This document shows, piece by piece, positions 37,480 to 48,699 of a DNA stretch of 64,000 bases. This DNA comes from Petrolisthes cinctipes. Taxonomy: Eukaryota; Arthropoda; Malacostraca; Decapoda; Porcellanidae. Location of the stretch: positions 83,750-147,749 of the forward strand of contig JAWQEG010003707.1 in the NCBI GenBank assembly GCA_033782935.1, in the 5' to 3' direction. The position numbers and the translations under genes are program-made. Under the pieces are notes generated by a model. The model was not told the origin of the DNA and ran no database searches. It worked only from the letters and a program-made list of their open reading frames with translations. How positions within the stretch are numbered: the stretch's first letter is position 1; every line of letters starts with the position of its first letter.

Positions 37480-38660
37480 CTTGGCACTATACGTACTACC
37501 CTTGACCTCGACACTGTTTCTGGTGTTCTCACTATTCTTCACACGGCTGAAGTTTGTTTACAACACTCAGCCTGTTAATTATGTCTGGGTCAGGGAACCA
37601 TCTTTGTCATTGTTTATTTTTTTCTCCAGCCAGCCTTATTATGAAGGTTTTTACTGCATTAAATATCGTTGTAGGTTTGTTTTCCCGTGGCTTGCTTTAC
37701 ATAATACACAATTATATGATCTATTTATTTTCTTGATATGTAGCCTACTTTTTGCTTTTGATATGGAATATTTAGACACTGACGAAAGGAATAGGATGAC
37801 AGCATCTAAATGTCACAAATATATTTACATTATATAATTCCAGAATGTTAATACCTCAGTGTTTCTACGGCTCCAAAATATCTATATTAAACCCGAATAA
37901 TGATATAATTATGTTCTTAGAATATATCACAGAATACTGGTGTTCAATAATATTCCTAGAATGGAACGTTACCGTACCTAAGTTTCCATATGAAGCACGG
38001 GGACAAATATAACACGACCAAACGTTTATGGCACAAACGGATGTATGTTGTAAGAGTTGTTACATAACACCAAAATGATTGAAACGTACTGAAAATTGTT
38101 ACGTTACTGGTATGATTATTTGTTAACAGAACGTTTTCTAAGCTTGCGTAACATTGTTTAACATTACTCTAAAATTATATTGTCTAAGATACAGGTTTAT
38201 TGGGATGGTGATAAGAGGCCTGAAATGAGTTGAGAACCAACCACTGGTCTATAGTAAATGTACACTCCTCATTTCTCAACATATTAAAAAAAAAAAAAAG
38301 AGAAAAAAAAAAAACCAGTATATCTAAATATACAGGGTGTATCGCGACGTATATAATTAAATTACACCAGAGATATAAAATATAATTTTGAGTATATTTT
38401 GTTCTATAAAGTATGCTGTGTGTGATCTCAGTAAAGTACAATGAATACTGATAAAAACTATTTTAACTTGTGTTGTCAAATGGTGGTGAGTTTCGTAGGG
38501 AGTGGAAGCCTAATATTTTTTTCGGACCAAAGAGGCCTTATTTATTTAATCTTAATAAATTTTATCATGATTGCAATATTTATGTGATGTTCTATAACGT
38601 ACATTGAATCATATTTTCAATGCAGAGGGATAACACGAGAGAGTATAAATCAAAACGAAT
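36880..38660. other. Unique-looking sequence without a supported gene
   Basis: 36880-37440 is pyrimidine-rich, with (TG)n at 37449-37478. The 158- and 126-codon frames at 37029-37837 read pyrimidine-rich and TG sequence and have no domain. A mariner-like ATATACAGGGTGTATC occurs at 38328 without a clear partner. Confidence 0.4.
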
Positions 38661-38666
38661 AATAAG

Positions 38667-38781
<115 letters not shown>

Positions 38782-38808
38782 GTCCGGAATTATATACAAG
38801 ATATTTTG

Positions 38809-38978
38809 TACAGTTGCAGACACACGAAACAGACACACTTCAAACTGGCCCCTTATTATTTATCAAGCCTAGAATAGAACTGACTCTCTTCTACACACAA
38901 CGTCTCATCCTATACCCTATGCTTGATAAGGGACCCCATTCAATTAAGAGGTGTCTGTTTCATATGTCCACATCTGTA
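38809..38978. mobile_element. Tc1/mariner-type fold-back MITE (170 bp)
   Basis: TA-CAGTTGCAGACACACG at the left is matched on the minus strand of the right end by TA-CAGATGTGGACATATG. Both continue GAAACAGACAC, then CCTTAT and ATCAAGC, so the arms are about 60 bases with scattered mismatches. A related copy lies at 7726-7853. Confidence 0.6.
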
Positions 38979-38999
38979 CATGATCCTCAACACACGGTA

Positions 39000-39495
39000 C
39001 TTATTTACTTGCTTGCTGGAATGACAGAAACCGCACCACACTTTTCCATCACTGTATAAAATCATTTCATCATTGTCAGCTCAATTAATTTATAGTCATA
39101 TAATGTAATAACATATTATTATATATTCAAATGGTAATCCAATATGGCCGCTCAAATCCCACTTTTTCCGACATTATGCATACATTACTGTTATGATGGG
39201 CGGGCAAGTATTGGATTTCTGGGGAAAGTTGGTCTATTTTACCTTCCTAAAATTGCAAACATATTATTAATTGACTTTACATTGATGGCAAAAATATTAA
39301 TTAAGATCAGCAAAAGTACCATATAGTAATTTTGAGAGCATGATATATCCACGGTGATATTTTGATTAACAGGAAATGCGTCCATGATAATGAGTGAGTG
39401 CACACTGAATATAATTGTATTGTACATGAGAGAACCAAACAGGAAATTGGGTAAATGTGTATGCAAAGAGAGGGATGTGAATAATGAAAGAAAAA
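39000..39495. other. AT-rich sequence, no gene
   Basis: Nothing recognised. A short CCGCTCAAATCCC-containing patch at 39140-39230 has a 60-codon frame with no domain. Confidence 0.4.
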
Positions 39496-39496
39496 T

Positions 39497-39497
<1 letters not shown>

Positions 39498-39558
<61 letters not shown>
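39498..39558. repeat. (GA)n abutting the LINE tail
   Basis: Pure GA run directly joined to the 3' end of the minus-strand LINE fragment. Confidence 0.95.
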
Positions 39559-39560
<2 letters not shown>

Positions 39561-39839
39561 ACAAGGAGTTACAAGGACAAGTAGCACCTCAAAAGGTCTT
39601 ACGACCCATACCAAGGAGGTACCGTAGGTGTAGTAGTAGTTGCTAACTAATAGTGAGAGAAAAGTATAGTAAAGAGAAGGCTCTCCCCACCCACCTCTCC
39701 CACCCGCATTGCGGGTATGGAAATGGAAATGTACCTAACCCGGAGGAAAAAAGGCCGGACTAGGAAATTTTTGTACAGGAAAGGAGGAAACAATCACTTT
39801 AACTCTAACAGGCTTGGCAGAACTTTGTCTAACTTTGTC

Positions 39840-39841
<2 letters not shown>
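39559..39841 (-). mobile_element. 5'-truncated LINE 3' end, copy 1
   Basis: Nearly identical to 57104-57380 over about 276 bases, with only a few differences (around 39759). On the minus strand it holds the last codons of a reverse-transcriptase-like frame (QLDKVLPSLLELK then stop), a 3' UTR, and a terminal duplication CTCCTTGTAACTCCTTGTAAC. The left side is (GA)n, and the right side is (GA)n at 39842-39878. At its truncated end the word AACTTTGTCT is duplicated. Confidence 0.6.

Positions 39842-39878
<37 letters not shown>
39842..39878. repeat. (GA)n abutting the truncated LINE end
   Basis: Pure GA run on the other side of LINE copy 1. Confidence 0.95.
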
Positions 39879-39880
<2 letters not shown>

Positions 39881-39962
39881 TTTCGTCATAACACTCACCA
39901 CACGAAGTTCAACCCTGGCCAGGATCTGTAAATAAAGGCAAACACGGTTATTAAAAAACAAT

Positions 39963-40146
39963 GTGTCATGCAATACATTTAGGGTCGATATAATAGCCAA
40001 TTTGGTCCTTCAAAACCTACTATGTAACGCTTCCCTTATTATAGTTTCATATGTAGATTACTGTTACATGGCATGGTTTGGAGGAATAGGCAACTCTTCT
40101 GTTTGCCCACTCCATTCGACCAATTTAACTCTCTTTCCCTTAACTT

Positions 40147-40147
<1 letters not shown>
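39963..40147 (+). pseudogene. Possible reverse-transcriptase C-terminal relic
   Basis: The plus-strand frame contains SLIIVSYVDYCYMAWFGG, which resembles the 'hPYLDYCnivWg' segment found before the end of many LINE reverse transcriptases. It is short and isolated, and its downstream part runs into (GA)n. The assignment is tentative. Confidence 0.25.

Positions 40148-40223
<76 letters not shown>
40148..40223. repeat. (GA)n microsatellite
   Basis: Pure GA run of about 75 bases, immediately after the possible reverse-transcriptase relic. Confidence 0.95.
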
Positions 40224-40226
<3 letters not shown>

Positions 40227-40663
40227 GCTGTTATCAAGCCGACTATGACATAATAAAAGACAGCCAATATATTTGAGTATGAAAGAAAACGATAAGAGGA
40301 GTAACAAATTCCTCCTCTGCCATATCTGCTAACTCAGTTCTGGTGACCGATCCTTAACAAAGTACAGTGGAAAAATGTGAATATTATTTTGAAAATGAAT
40401 TAGTGGGAGCCAATTTTTAGGTTATGGGGTCCACCATGACGTTGTATATTATGATTTCCATTAAAGTTGCCATGATACAGACCTAAACTGAGTTGAATCT
40501 GTTTTATGGAGTAATTGTGTTGATTTAGTAAACTCCGATGTGCCTACATTTTCCCACCCACTTTAATTAAGCTACTAAATATAGAACATATATATTTATA
40601 CCTATTACTACTAAGTTTCTATTCCTGCTGGTTATAAATCTATTCCATATCTCTTTCACTCTC

Positions 40664-40790
<127 letters not shown>

Positions 40791-40845
40791 TTATATCCAA
40801 TTCCCATTCTTGTTAGTCCTATATATCATGCATATTGTTTACAAA

Positions 40846-40900
40846 TAAGAGGATATTGATTCCTCCAGAATGCCACAGGAAACACAGTACCGGTACCGCA
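40846..40900. mobile_element. TTAA-family MITE, half copy
   Basis: GATATTGATTCCTCCAGAAT followed by GCCACAGGAAACACAG matches one arm of the family. The other arm is missing. Confidence 0.4.
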
Positions 40901-40904
40901 GTAG

Positions 40905-41375
40905 AGGTGTATTCAACCGCTTCCAATGCACCATGAATATCTTAACCCCATTGAGACTGACTGCATGACAAGAAGATCCACAAAATAGCAACACCAACAA
41001 CAATTAACCATTAGAGGATAATTATACACCATGGCTGAACATTCTTTCTATCCACACCTCGTGAAAATCTACGGACACAATCACATTTAAATATTTTCCC
41101 TACACTTGGTCAATCGCGTTCTAGATTAAATAGCTTCGTCCATAGCCCATATCCTATCTGCCCATTAAATTTCGTGTACTTCCGTTGAAAACTTTTTGAA
41201 ACGGAGGCGGAATCATAACCTCTCCATCTACCCTCACTATATGCTGGGTGGTAAAAGGCTATAGGCGATGTTATATTTATACACCCTAGTTTACTCCTGA
41301 TAAGCCAGACAGGGTAATGAAAGTAAAGACAATATAGAGAGTAACTGGTTAACGCTCCTAATGAATCAGGGTTAA
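40905..41375. other. Unique-looking sequence, nothing recognised
   Basis: No gene or repeat recognised. Confidence 0.35.
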
Positions 41376-41555
41376 AATAGCGTTCTTTTTAATCTATGTT
41401 GTGAATTTATGGAACAACACTCCAGTGTGTGCAGTTGTTGACTCTGATGCTACACGGATATTCCAAAGCCGCTTGATCTTCGGATTGGGAGTGTTCGCTG
41501 AACCGGCTTCACGCCCCGGCGATATATGACCCGGCTTTTTCCCCGTTACAAAAAT
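41376..41555 (+). pseudogene. LINE reverse-transcriptase C-terminal relic
   Basis: Reading from 41383, the frame gives FFLIYVVNLWNNTP followed by VCAVVDSDATR and a frame ending TGA near 41530. This matches the 'FFxxRVVNLWNxLPxxVVxA' signature that closes the reverse-transcriptase ORF of many CR1/Jockey/I-type elements (established knowledge; match by eye). A GC-rich 3' UTR-like stretch follows (GGCTTCACGCCCCGGC). The upstream part is missing or decayed. Confidence 0.45.
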
Positions 41556-41697
41556 AAAGTCAACTTTTACTTTCTTATTTAAATTTTCAAACTTCGCCAA
41601 GTAAAATTAAGGTAGTTGAAAAAACTTCTGGGTATGATATTTTTAACCTTACTTCAATTAAAATGTAAATCCTTAGTCGAATTCTTTACACACACAG

Positions 41698-42330
<633 letters not shown>

Positions 42331-42334
42331 GATG

Positions 42335-42985
42335 GGGAGGAGGTACTAGAGGTGGAGGGGGTAGGAAGAAAAACGGATTTGTAAGAGAGGAAGGAGAAGT
42401 TGGAGGAAACAAAATGGTAGAGGGGGTAGGTTGGGGAAGGGAAGAGGGTGTACGAGGGTAACGTGGGAGGGATAGGGGAGGGGGAGGGGGGCAGAAGTGG
42501 AAGATGGGGCAGAAATGGAAAAGGGGGTTAAGGGGACAGAATGAGTAGAGAGAATGGTGTGGGAGCAGAGTGTGAGGGTCGAAGGAGTAGAATGGGAAAA
42601 GGTGGGAGAGGGGGAGGGTGTGAGGGAAAGGTGGGGGGAAAGAGAATAGAAAGAGGTGGAAGTGAAGGGGCGGTGTGAGGGTAGAGTGTGAGGGGAAGGT
42701 GAAGGAAAGAGAATAGAAAGAGGTGGGAGTGAAGGGGCTGTGTGAGGGTAGAGTGTGGGGGGAAGGTGAAGGAAAGAGAATAGAAAGAGGTGAAAGTGAA
42801 GGGGCGGTGTGAGGGTAGAGTGTGGGGGGAAGGTGAAGGAAAGAGAATAGAAAGAGGTGGAAGTGAAGGGGCGGTGTGAGGGTAGAGTGTGAGGGGAAGG
42901 TGAAGGAAAGAGAATAGAAAGAGGTGGGAGTAAGGGTGGTGGTGTGGTAGTAGAGTGCGTAGGGAGCTGAATGGGAAGAGATGGG
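42335..42985. repeat. Purine-rich tract with ~67-bp minisatellite
   Basis: From about 42578 a unit of about 67 bases containing GAGAATAGAAAGAGGTGG, AGTGAAGGGGCGGTGTG and AGGGTAGAGTGTG repeats about five times with high identity. The preceding 240 bases are G-rich and irregular. The minus-strand Pro/Ser/Leu frame repeats with the unit and is an artefact. Confidence 0.85.
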
Positions 42986-43074
42986 AGAGGGAGACTTTAA
43001 TTGGCAATGTGCCGCCTCTCAGACGCCACGGAAATGAGGAGGGAAGGGTGTGTTTATAGCTGGAAGAGTTCTGT

Positions 43075-43189
43075 TTCTCTCTCTTTCACTCACTCGCTCA
43101 CTTTCACCATTTATTCTCACTCTTTTTTTTTTACTCTCACTCACACACTCTCCCTATCTCTGCTTCGGTCTGTGTGTCTGTCTCCCCAA

Positions 43190-43261
<72 letters not shown>

Positions 43262-43345
43262 CTTTTTGTACCTCCCTTCCTCCCCTTGCTTACTTTTTCA
43301 TCCTCCCTTCCTCCTCCTCCTCCTCTCTCTCCCCGCTTTCTCTAT
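43075..43345. repeat. Pyrimidine-rich tract with (CT)n
   Basis: (CT)n at about 43190-43258 with one GT interruption, between TCACTC/TTCCTCC-rich flanks. Confidence 0.9.
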
Positions 43346-43349
43346 CTCA

Positions 43350-43740
43350 TTCTGTTCTGACCGTATCACCGAAGATCATCGTTCAGTTCAGGAATAGAAT
43401 ACCTCGGCCCTCAGATCCACTCGACTGATCCGTGCTGGCGTCTTCTTTTGCAGGGACCGCGGAACCTCGACAAAAGAGTTAGTCACCCTCAAACGAAAAT
43501 AGGGATCTCCTTCAAAGAAAATGAATATTGGAATTTTTCTTCAGTGGTTCGAGGGGGCGGGGGGGGGGGGCGGGCCGGGTGAATTCTCCTGAAGGTGTCC
43601 TCTCTCTCACTTTGCCATTCCGAGGAGAACGTTACTCAGGCGTGAAGGGACATCGTATTTTTTCAACGGAGCGTCAAATACCCTTTCCATTAGGCGTGTC
43701 ATTCCCTGGTGTGTGTTTCAGATAGGCTTTATATTTTAAG
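43350..43740. other. GC-rich patch with long G-run
   Basis: 43380-43720 has higher GC and CpG than its surroundings and contains a G-run GGGGGCGGGGGGGGGGGGCG at about 43553-43572. No frame is convincing. It may be a CpG-rich regulatory island or chance. Confidence 0.3.
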
Positions 43741-44125
43741 GACACGGCTTTTTTTTGTTGTGGCCTGAGCTGACGGTCATCATTTTAGAGTACGTTTTCT
43801 TTCTTTATTTGTTTTTGTTCATTATAATGTTTGTGTTCGGTCTTTTCTATTTTTAAAATGTAATATTCATATTCTTTTACTTCACATTTATATTTACTGT
43901 GCTATAATATATTTTTCCAATGCATCATTCCACCTTTCGCTGATACAATAGAAAAAGAATTTATCTCGTACAGCGTATGACCATGTTACAATTTGTAATG
44001 TGGGAATCAATGCTCTTTTTGTATCTCTTTTATTACAAGTTATTCACATTTCACCTTTTTAAGCATGTCCTCGCTTATATGAGAGGATACGAAATAGTGG
44101 ATATGTTACTTTTTCCCTAATATTA
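43741..44125. other. AT-rich sequence, no gene
   Basis: Nothing recognised. Confidence 0.4.
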
Positions 44126-44127
44126 TC

Positions 44128-44382
44128 ACGGGGTGGAGGTAAGAACGAAGGGGGGGGGGAGGTAAGGACGAAGGGGGGTGGAGGTAAGAACGAAGGGGGG
44201 TGGAGGTAAGAACGAAGGGGGGGGGGGAGGTAAGGACGACGGGGGGAGGTGGAAAGAACGAGGGGAGGGGGAGGTATGGACGATGAGGGGGAAGGTAAGA
44301 ACAAAAGAGGGGGAGGGGAAGGTAAGAACAAAAGAGGGGGAGGGGAAGATAAGGACAATGGGCTCGGGGAGGGAGGGAGGGG
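44128..44382. repeat. G-rich minisatellite (GGAGGTAAGAACGAAGGGGGG type)
   Basis: Units of about 20-27 bases with variable G-runs, becoming GGTAAGAACAAAAGAGGGGGAG in the right part. Several runs of five or more G on the plus strand give quadruplex potential. Confidence 0.85.
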
Positions 44383-44517
44383 GTTAATTCAGGTGTTTAC
44401 ACAAGCAAGGAAAACGCGTCTCTTGCCCTGATTTCCGGCGTCAAGTACAGATTTAGCCCAAGAAGAAACCATGAACAGTCACGTGTAAAAGTTCTGAAGT
44501 GTCGCATGTATGAAACA

Positions 44518-44606
44518 GATTAGGAAACTTATGCCTATACACAATTAGCTGTTGGTCTACGGATTAGTAAAATTAGGCCTATACGGAATTAACTATTTGT
44601 CTACGC
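44518..44606. repeat. ~43-bp imperfect tandem duplication
   Basis: GATTAGGAAACTTATGCCTATACACAATTAGCT..GGTCTACG is followed by GATTAGTAAAATTAGGCCTATACGGAATTAACT..TGTCTACG. Two copies only. Confidence 0.6.
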
Positions 44607-44609
44607 AAC

Positions 44610-45555
44610 TTAAGACCAGTTTCTTTCCTCTGATGAAGAATACTTGCTCGTGACTGTACATTTAAAAACAACAACAGTGTAGTTTACGGACTTATACAGC
44701 CATGGACAATAATTTTTGGTCTGCACTGGAATTCTTGCACGCAGGTACGGTATGAAAACTATTTAGATGACTTGTTATCGTGCAATATCGTGTAAACTGT
44801 AACTTGATATAATCCAGGCTAAAAACAAAACAAAAAACCATTATCATTGTCGATAGTATTTCACTGGTAAGGTTTTCAAGAACTGACTGTAACCAGAAAC
44901 TATTGTTGTGAATGGCACGATTCATTTTTTCTTGTAAGGTGGAAAAATAATATCACTCACTAGTTTCTCGTTTCACACACAATATTTTTATTTAACAGGA
45001 TTTATAAGGGTTATATATACCGTGGTATTTTGACTCTGGTTAGATAGTTTTTTTAAAATGGCAATTATTTTTTAAACCTGCTTCAGCGATTTAAAGAATA
45101 TTAATATTAAATGGTTTTGAAATATAAGTTTTCCACTGGTTCATAAATTTTAGCATCAGATAACGGTGTTTCGGGAGTCAGTTTATTTTACGGTATTTTT
45201 TAATTACTATTTCGATAAAATATAACTTAACAAAGTACACCCATGCATAGTCTCTAATCTGTCCAGGCGTTTACATGTTCGTAGAGAAACAGACAAGTAT
45301 GTAAATGAACAAGTATAAAGACAAATATAAAACACGTGACCAATGAACTATCAACGTTTAGCCTGGAACTATGAAGAATGGTGACAATGTTACTCCTAAA
45401 TTTATACATTCATAACTACACTCGATAATTGTTTTCCTTATTATTGAAACATGTTCCATCAGTACAAATGCCAGGGGAGAATAAACACCAAATTCTGTTG
45501 AGAAAAATCCTATACACTTTTCTGCCTCACCTCGACCTGACTCGACCTTCGTACC
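44610..45555. other. AT-rich sequence, no gene
   Basis: Nothing recognised. Confidence 0.4.
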
Positions 45556-45560
45556 TTAAG

Positions 45561-45880
45561 AGTATGTGGTCCATATGGTTATGGTTGTAGCCATTAGATT
45601 AGGTTGGGGTATAAGGTTCGAATCCTAGTCATACAATATTCTAAGGAATACAATACATAGTGATACAAAGAACATTCAAACAACAACAGATCTACTGGTT
45701 GTTGCAAGACTCTTTGAATATGCTGTACTAACTATAGCCTGCTGGGATGAGGGAAAGTACAGGAAAGACAAAGGCTCCTTACCATCTACCACTCTCTCTA
45801 GCCAGAGCTGGCCCATGATAACATGAATATAGAAAACAAGCATGGATTATGTATAGGAAATTGGGTAAGTAACCAGGAAT
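45561..45880 (+). mobile_element. SINE-like element with tRNA-type A and B boxes
   Basis: TGGTCCATATGG at 45567-45578 fits the A-box consensus TRGYNNANNNGG, and GGTTCGAATCC at 45615-45625 is a perfect B box, with 36 bases between them as in a tRNA. The acceptor and T stems do not pair well, so this is not a functional tRNA. Downstream (45715-45800) is a block shared with 31830-31930 and 39625-39710 (ACTAACTATAGC, GAAAGTACAGGAAAGA, GGCTCC). A tRNA head plus a shared tail fits a SINE. Confidence 0.5.
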
Positions 45881-46144
45881 ATGTCGATTATATATTATAC
45901 AAAAAATTAAAATCTCTGACCGCTAATATTTTCTTAAATCAACATGAATAAAGTTTTTTTTTTTTTTTTTTTTTTTGTAGTTTTCATCGGAAAAGGTTTC
46001 AACATAAGATAGCCAAGGAGTTTACTTATCTCATTCTCGGAAACATGCATCGACATCAACCACGCATGGAAGTGAAAAAAAAACTTCCCTTGTGAATTGT
46101 ACGCTGTTGGTACTTGTAGATCAATGATTTCGTTCGACATAGGT

Positions 46145-46305
46145 GAGGATTGCTTACTAATATTTTACATTCTATATGATTACTCACTAAATAATACCTA
46201 CAGTATACATGCATGTTTACTCACTCGTTAAATTCTACCTACAACGATATGCTTACTCACTCTCATTAAATTCTACCTACAGAGAGATATACTTACTCAC
46301 TGTCC
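46145..46305. repeat. ~43-bp tandem repeat (TTACTCACT...ATTCTACCTACA)
   Basis: TTTACTCACTCGTTAAATTC, CTACCTACAACGATATGC and their variants recur three to four times. The last copy is truncated at 46305. Confidence 0.7.
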
Positions 46306-46510
46306 TGATCTTCGTTGTGCATTTCCTACTGTTGCTGATGCTGATGGAGGCTTTCATTCTTAATTGGTCAGCATCAGTGGGCCGGGAGATTATGCCGGAC
46401 TGAAGCCCCCCTTGACAGTGACGAAGCCGAAAAAATCCCAACGAGTGGAGCCGGATAATGCCATGAGAAAGTACAAGTGTCAGGGGGACATTTAGAACAG
46501 GAGGTGTGGG
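46306..46510. other. High-complexity GC-richer patch
   Basis: 46375-46500 has balanced composition (GATTATGCCGGACTGAAGCC, then GTGACGAAGCCG) between simple repeats. No coding frame is convincing. See findings. Confidence 0.3.
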
Positions 46511-46529
46511 AGGAGGGAAGGTATGCAGG

Positions 46530-46555
46530 TACACACACACACACGTATACACACA

Positions 46556-46607
<52 letters not shown>

Positions 46608-46623
46608 CACAGACACACACACA

Positions 46624-46695
<72 letters not shown>

Positions 46696-46706
46696 CACAC
46701 ACACAC
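46530..46706. repeat. Compound (CA)n-(CT)n-(CA)n
   Basis: (CA)n with CG variants to about 46626, pure (CT)n at 46627-46692, then AAACACACACAC. Confidence 0.95.
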
Positions 46707-46709
46707 GGG

Positions 46710-47060
46710 ATTATCGCCCAAACATACTGGCGTACCAGAGGTGATGTTGTCTTGGCTCGACTTCCCTGATGTTCACACGGGGTTGTTGGTGTTCTCCCTC
46801 CCAGTGAACGTAATAGTAAAAATATGTGCCGTTCTCCAGCAAGTATTATTCCTAAATCTCTCAAGCTTAGTGGAACAAGGCTTCGTTTTACTTTTTACAA
46901 GATACTATTTTTGGTACACACTCGTGTTTTCATATATTGTGTAACCTGATGTACCTGAATTCAATGTGACCTGTAAAAATACTATATTTCCTGTAGTCAA
47001 TGTGACCTGAAATGAACATACCTTATATCCTCATCCATACCCATCCAAATCTAACTTGAC
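46710..47060. other. No gene seen
   Basis: A repeated word GTAACCTGATGTACCTGAATTCAATGTGACCTG (46941-46973) recurs imperfectly at about 46976-47010. No coding signal. Confidence 0.4.
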
Positions 47061-47469
47061 TTAATTAAGGGAGGTAATCTGTCGTCAGTGAAATGGGGAA
47101 CGACAAATTCCTCCAAACTTTGCTATAATTATGCCAATAAAGTTGTCGTCCCCGGGTGGAGTAATCGATAGATGAGATGTGTTCTTTAGATTATTTTCCC
47201 GTCTCGTGGTTAACTTTAGATTTCTAGATTTCTACTTGAGGACGCTTTTACCTCATAGCATTACCTTTCTAAGTAACTTTCTTATCTTTATTTGTAGTCT
47301 GTATACGTATTGAGGGGTGCAAGTGTTTATTGTGAATTATTGGAGGTTACTTATTCATTTAAAGTAAGTCACGAAACACACTCCTTTAATATGCGTGCTG
47401 TTTTGCTGCAAGGAGTGGAGAGATGAAGAAGCTCCAATTCACCAACAAAATCATATCTCCCTTAATTAA
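47061..47469. mobile_element. Longer TTAA-type palindromic element (409 bp)
   Basis: TTAATTAAGGGAGGTAATC at the left and the inverted ATATCTCCCTTAATTAA at the right bound the element. Left inner blocks (AACGACAAATTCCTCC, AAACTTTGC) match the family arms, and the right inner block has AAGCTCCAATTCACCAAC. The extra 250 bases in the middle are AT-rich without a frame. Confidence 0.6.
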
Positions 47470-47966
47470 CAATCCAGATTAATTTATATTTAGCTTCTAG
47501 AAGTTGTTGCGGAAACTGGAGTTGACGTTTGCCAGGCAGATAATATTTATAGATCAGGAAATATTCGCTGATATGATATGGAGAATAAATTATAACCTTT
47601 GATATACGGGCCCATACGACTATGAAAGTTGAACACACAAATGACAAGGATTATAGTTGTACCGGTATAGATAATTGATAACAGAGGTAATGCTATTATC
47701 AGTGTGGTGCTAGAAAAGAATATTTACTACCGGTACAAATAAAGATAAGAAAGTGACTTAGGAAGTAATGCTATGGGGTAAAAGAGGCCTCAAGTAGAAA
47801 CCTAAAAATCTAAAGTTAACCACGAGACTGTAAAAATAATCTAAAGAAAGCTGAGATACAGGTGGGAAAATGCAGTGAGTTTTGTCTGTGTGGGGAGGGG
47901 AGGCTGGAACAGACAAACAACACATAGATTAGAGTGGAGAAAGTAGGAGAGCAAAATGCGGATTTG

Positions 47967-47968
<2 letters not shown>
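47470..47968. other. AT-rich sequence, no gene
   Basis: Nothing recognised. Confidence 0.4.

Positions 47969-47969
<1 letters not shown>

Positions 47970-48018
<49 letters not shown>
47970..48018. repeat. (GT)n microsatellite
   Basis: Pure GT run of about 48 bases. Confidence 0.95.
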
Positions 48019-48022
<4 letters not shown>

Positions 48023-48470
48023 GAGGTGTTCGTGTTGTGTGGAGAGAGGAGAAAAGTAAACAGGAGTAGGAGAGGAGAGGAGAGGAGAGGGGACTTGTGG
48101 GAGAGAAAGGTAAAATGGCCAGGATAATTGAGAAGACAAGACTGAACAATGGAGAGGAAGAAAATGGAAATAGAGGAAAGAGAGAAAGAGATAACAGAGG
48201 ACGCTGGAAGAGGAGAAGAAGAGAGGAGAGAGAGAGACGATAATGGGACAAAAAGATCGCCGCTAGAAAGTAGAGAAAGGGAAAGGAAAGAAGATAGGCG
48301 AGGAAAAGAGGAAGATGAAAGGAAAAAGTATAAAGGAAAAACGTGGAGAAGAATAACAAAGAAAAGAGAGGAGAGAGAAAATACCAGAACACCAAGAATA
48401 CGAAAATAAAACAAGAGGACGAATAGGAAAAACAAGAGAATTGAAGGAGAGGATTGAAGAGGACACAGCC
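48019..48470. repeat. Purine-rich degenerate tract
   Basis: GAGAGGAGAGGAG pentamers near 48070 followed by irregular A/G-rich sequence. Minus-strand Ser/Leu/Phe frames here are artefacts of the complement. Confidence 0.7.
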
Positions 48471-48529
48471 ACAGAGGAGAACCAAGAGGAGCCCAAGCCA
48501 GGATCAGAGGATAGCGGTACTGAAGAGGT

Positions 48530-48660
48530 AAAATTCTAGGGCCGTCGCTGGGAGAATCCGCCTCCATGAATATTGATGAGGCCGTAACTTGAATCTCGGG
48601 GATTATCAAGTAACGAGGCCGGGATTTAAAGGGAAACTTTGAAATTAGTTAAAGAGTGAG
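48530..48660. other. High-complexity patch, possible conserved non-coding element
   Basis: Balanced sequence with CATGAATATTGATGAGGCC and CTCGGGGATTATCAAG between a purine tract and AT-rich DNA. No coding frame. Confidence 0.3.
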
Positions 48661-48699
48661 TTACGATGGCACGGTGTGAGAGTAGAGTGAGTGTATGCC

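Noticed and set aside
45561..45632. Functional tRNA gene
   Set aside because: A and B boxes are good, but acceptor, anticodon and T stems do not pair properly; a tRNA-derived SINE head fits better.
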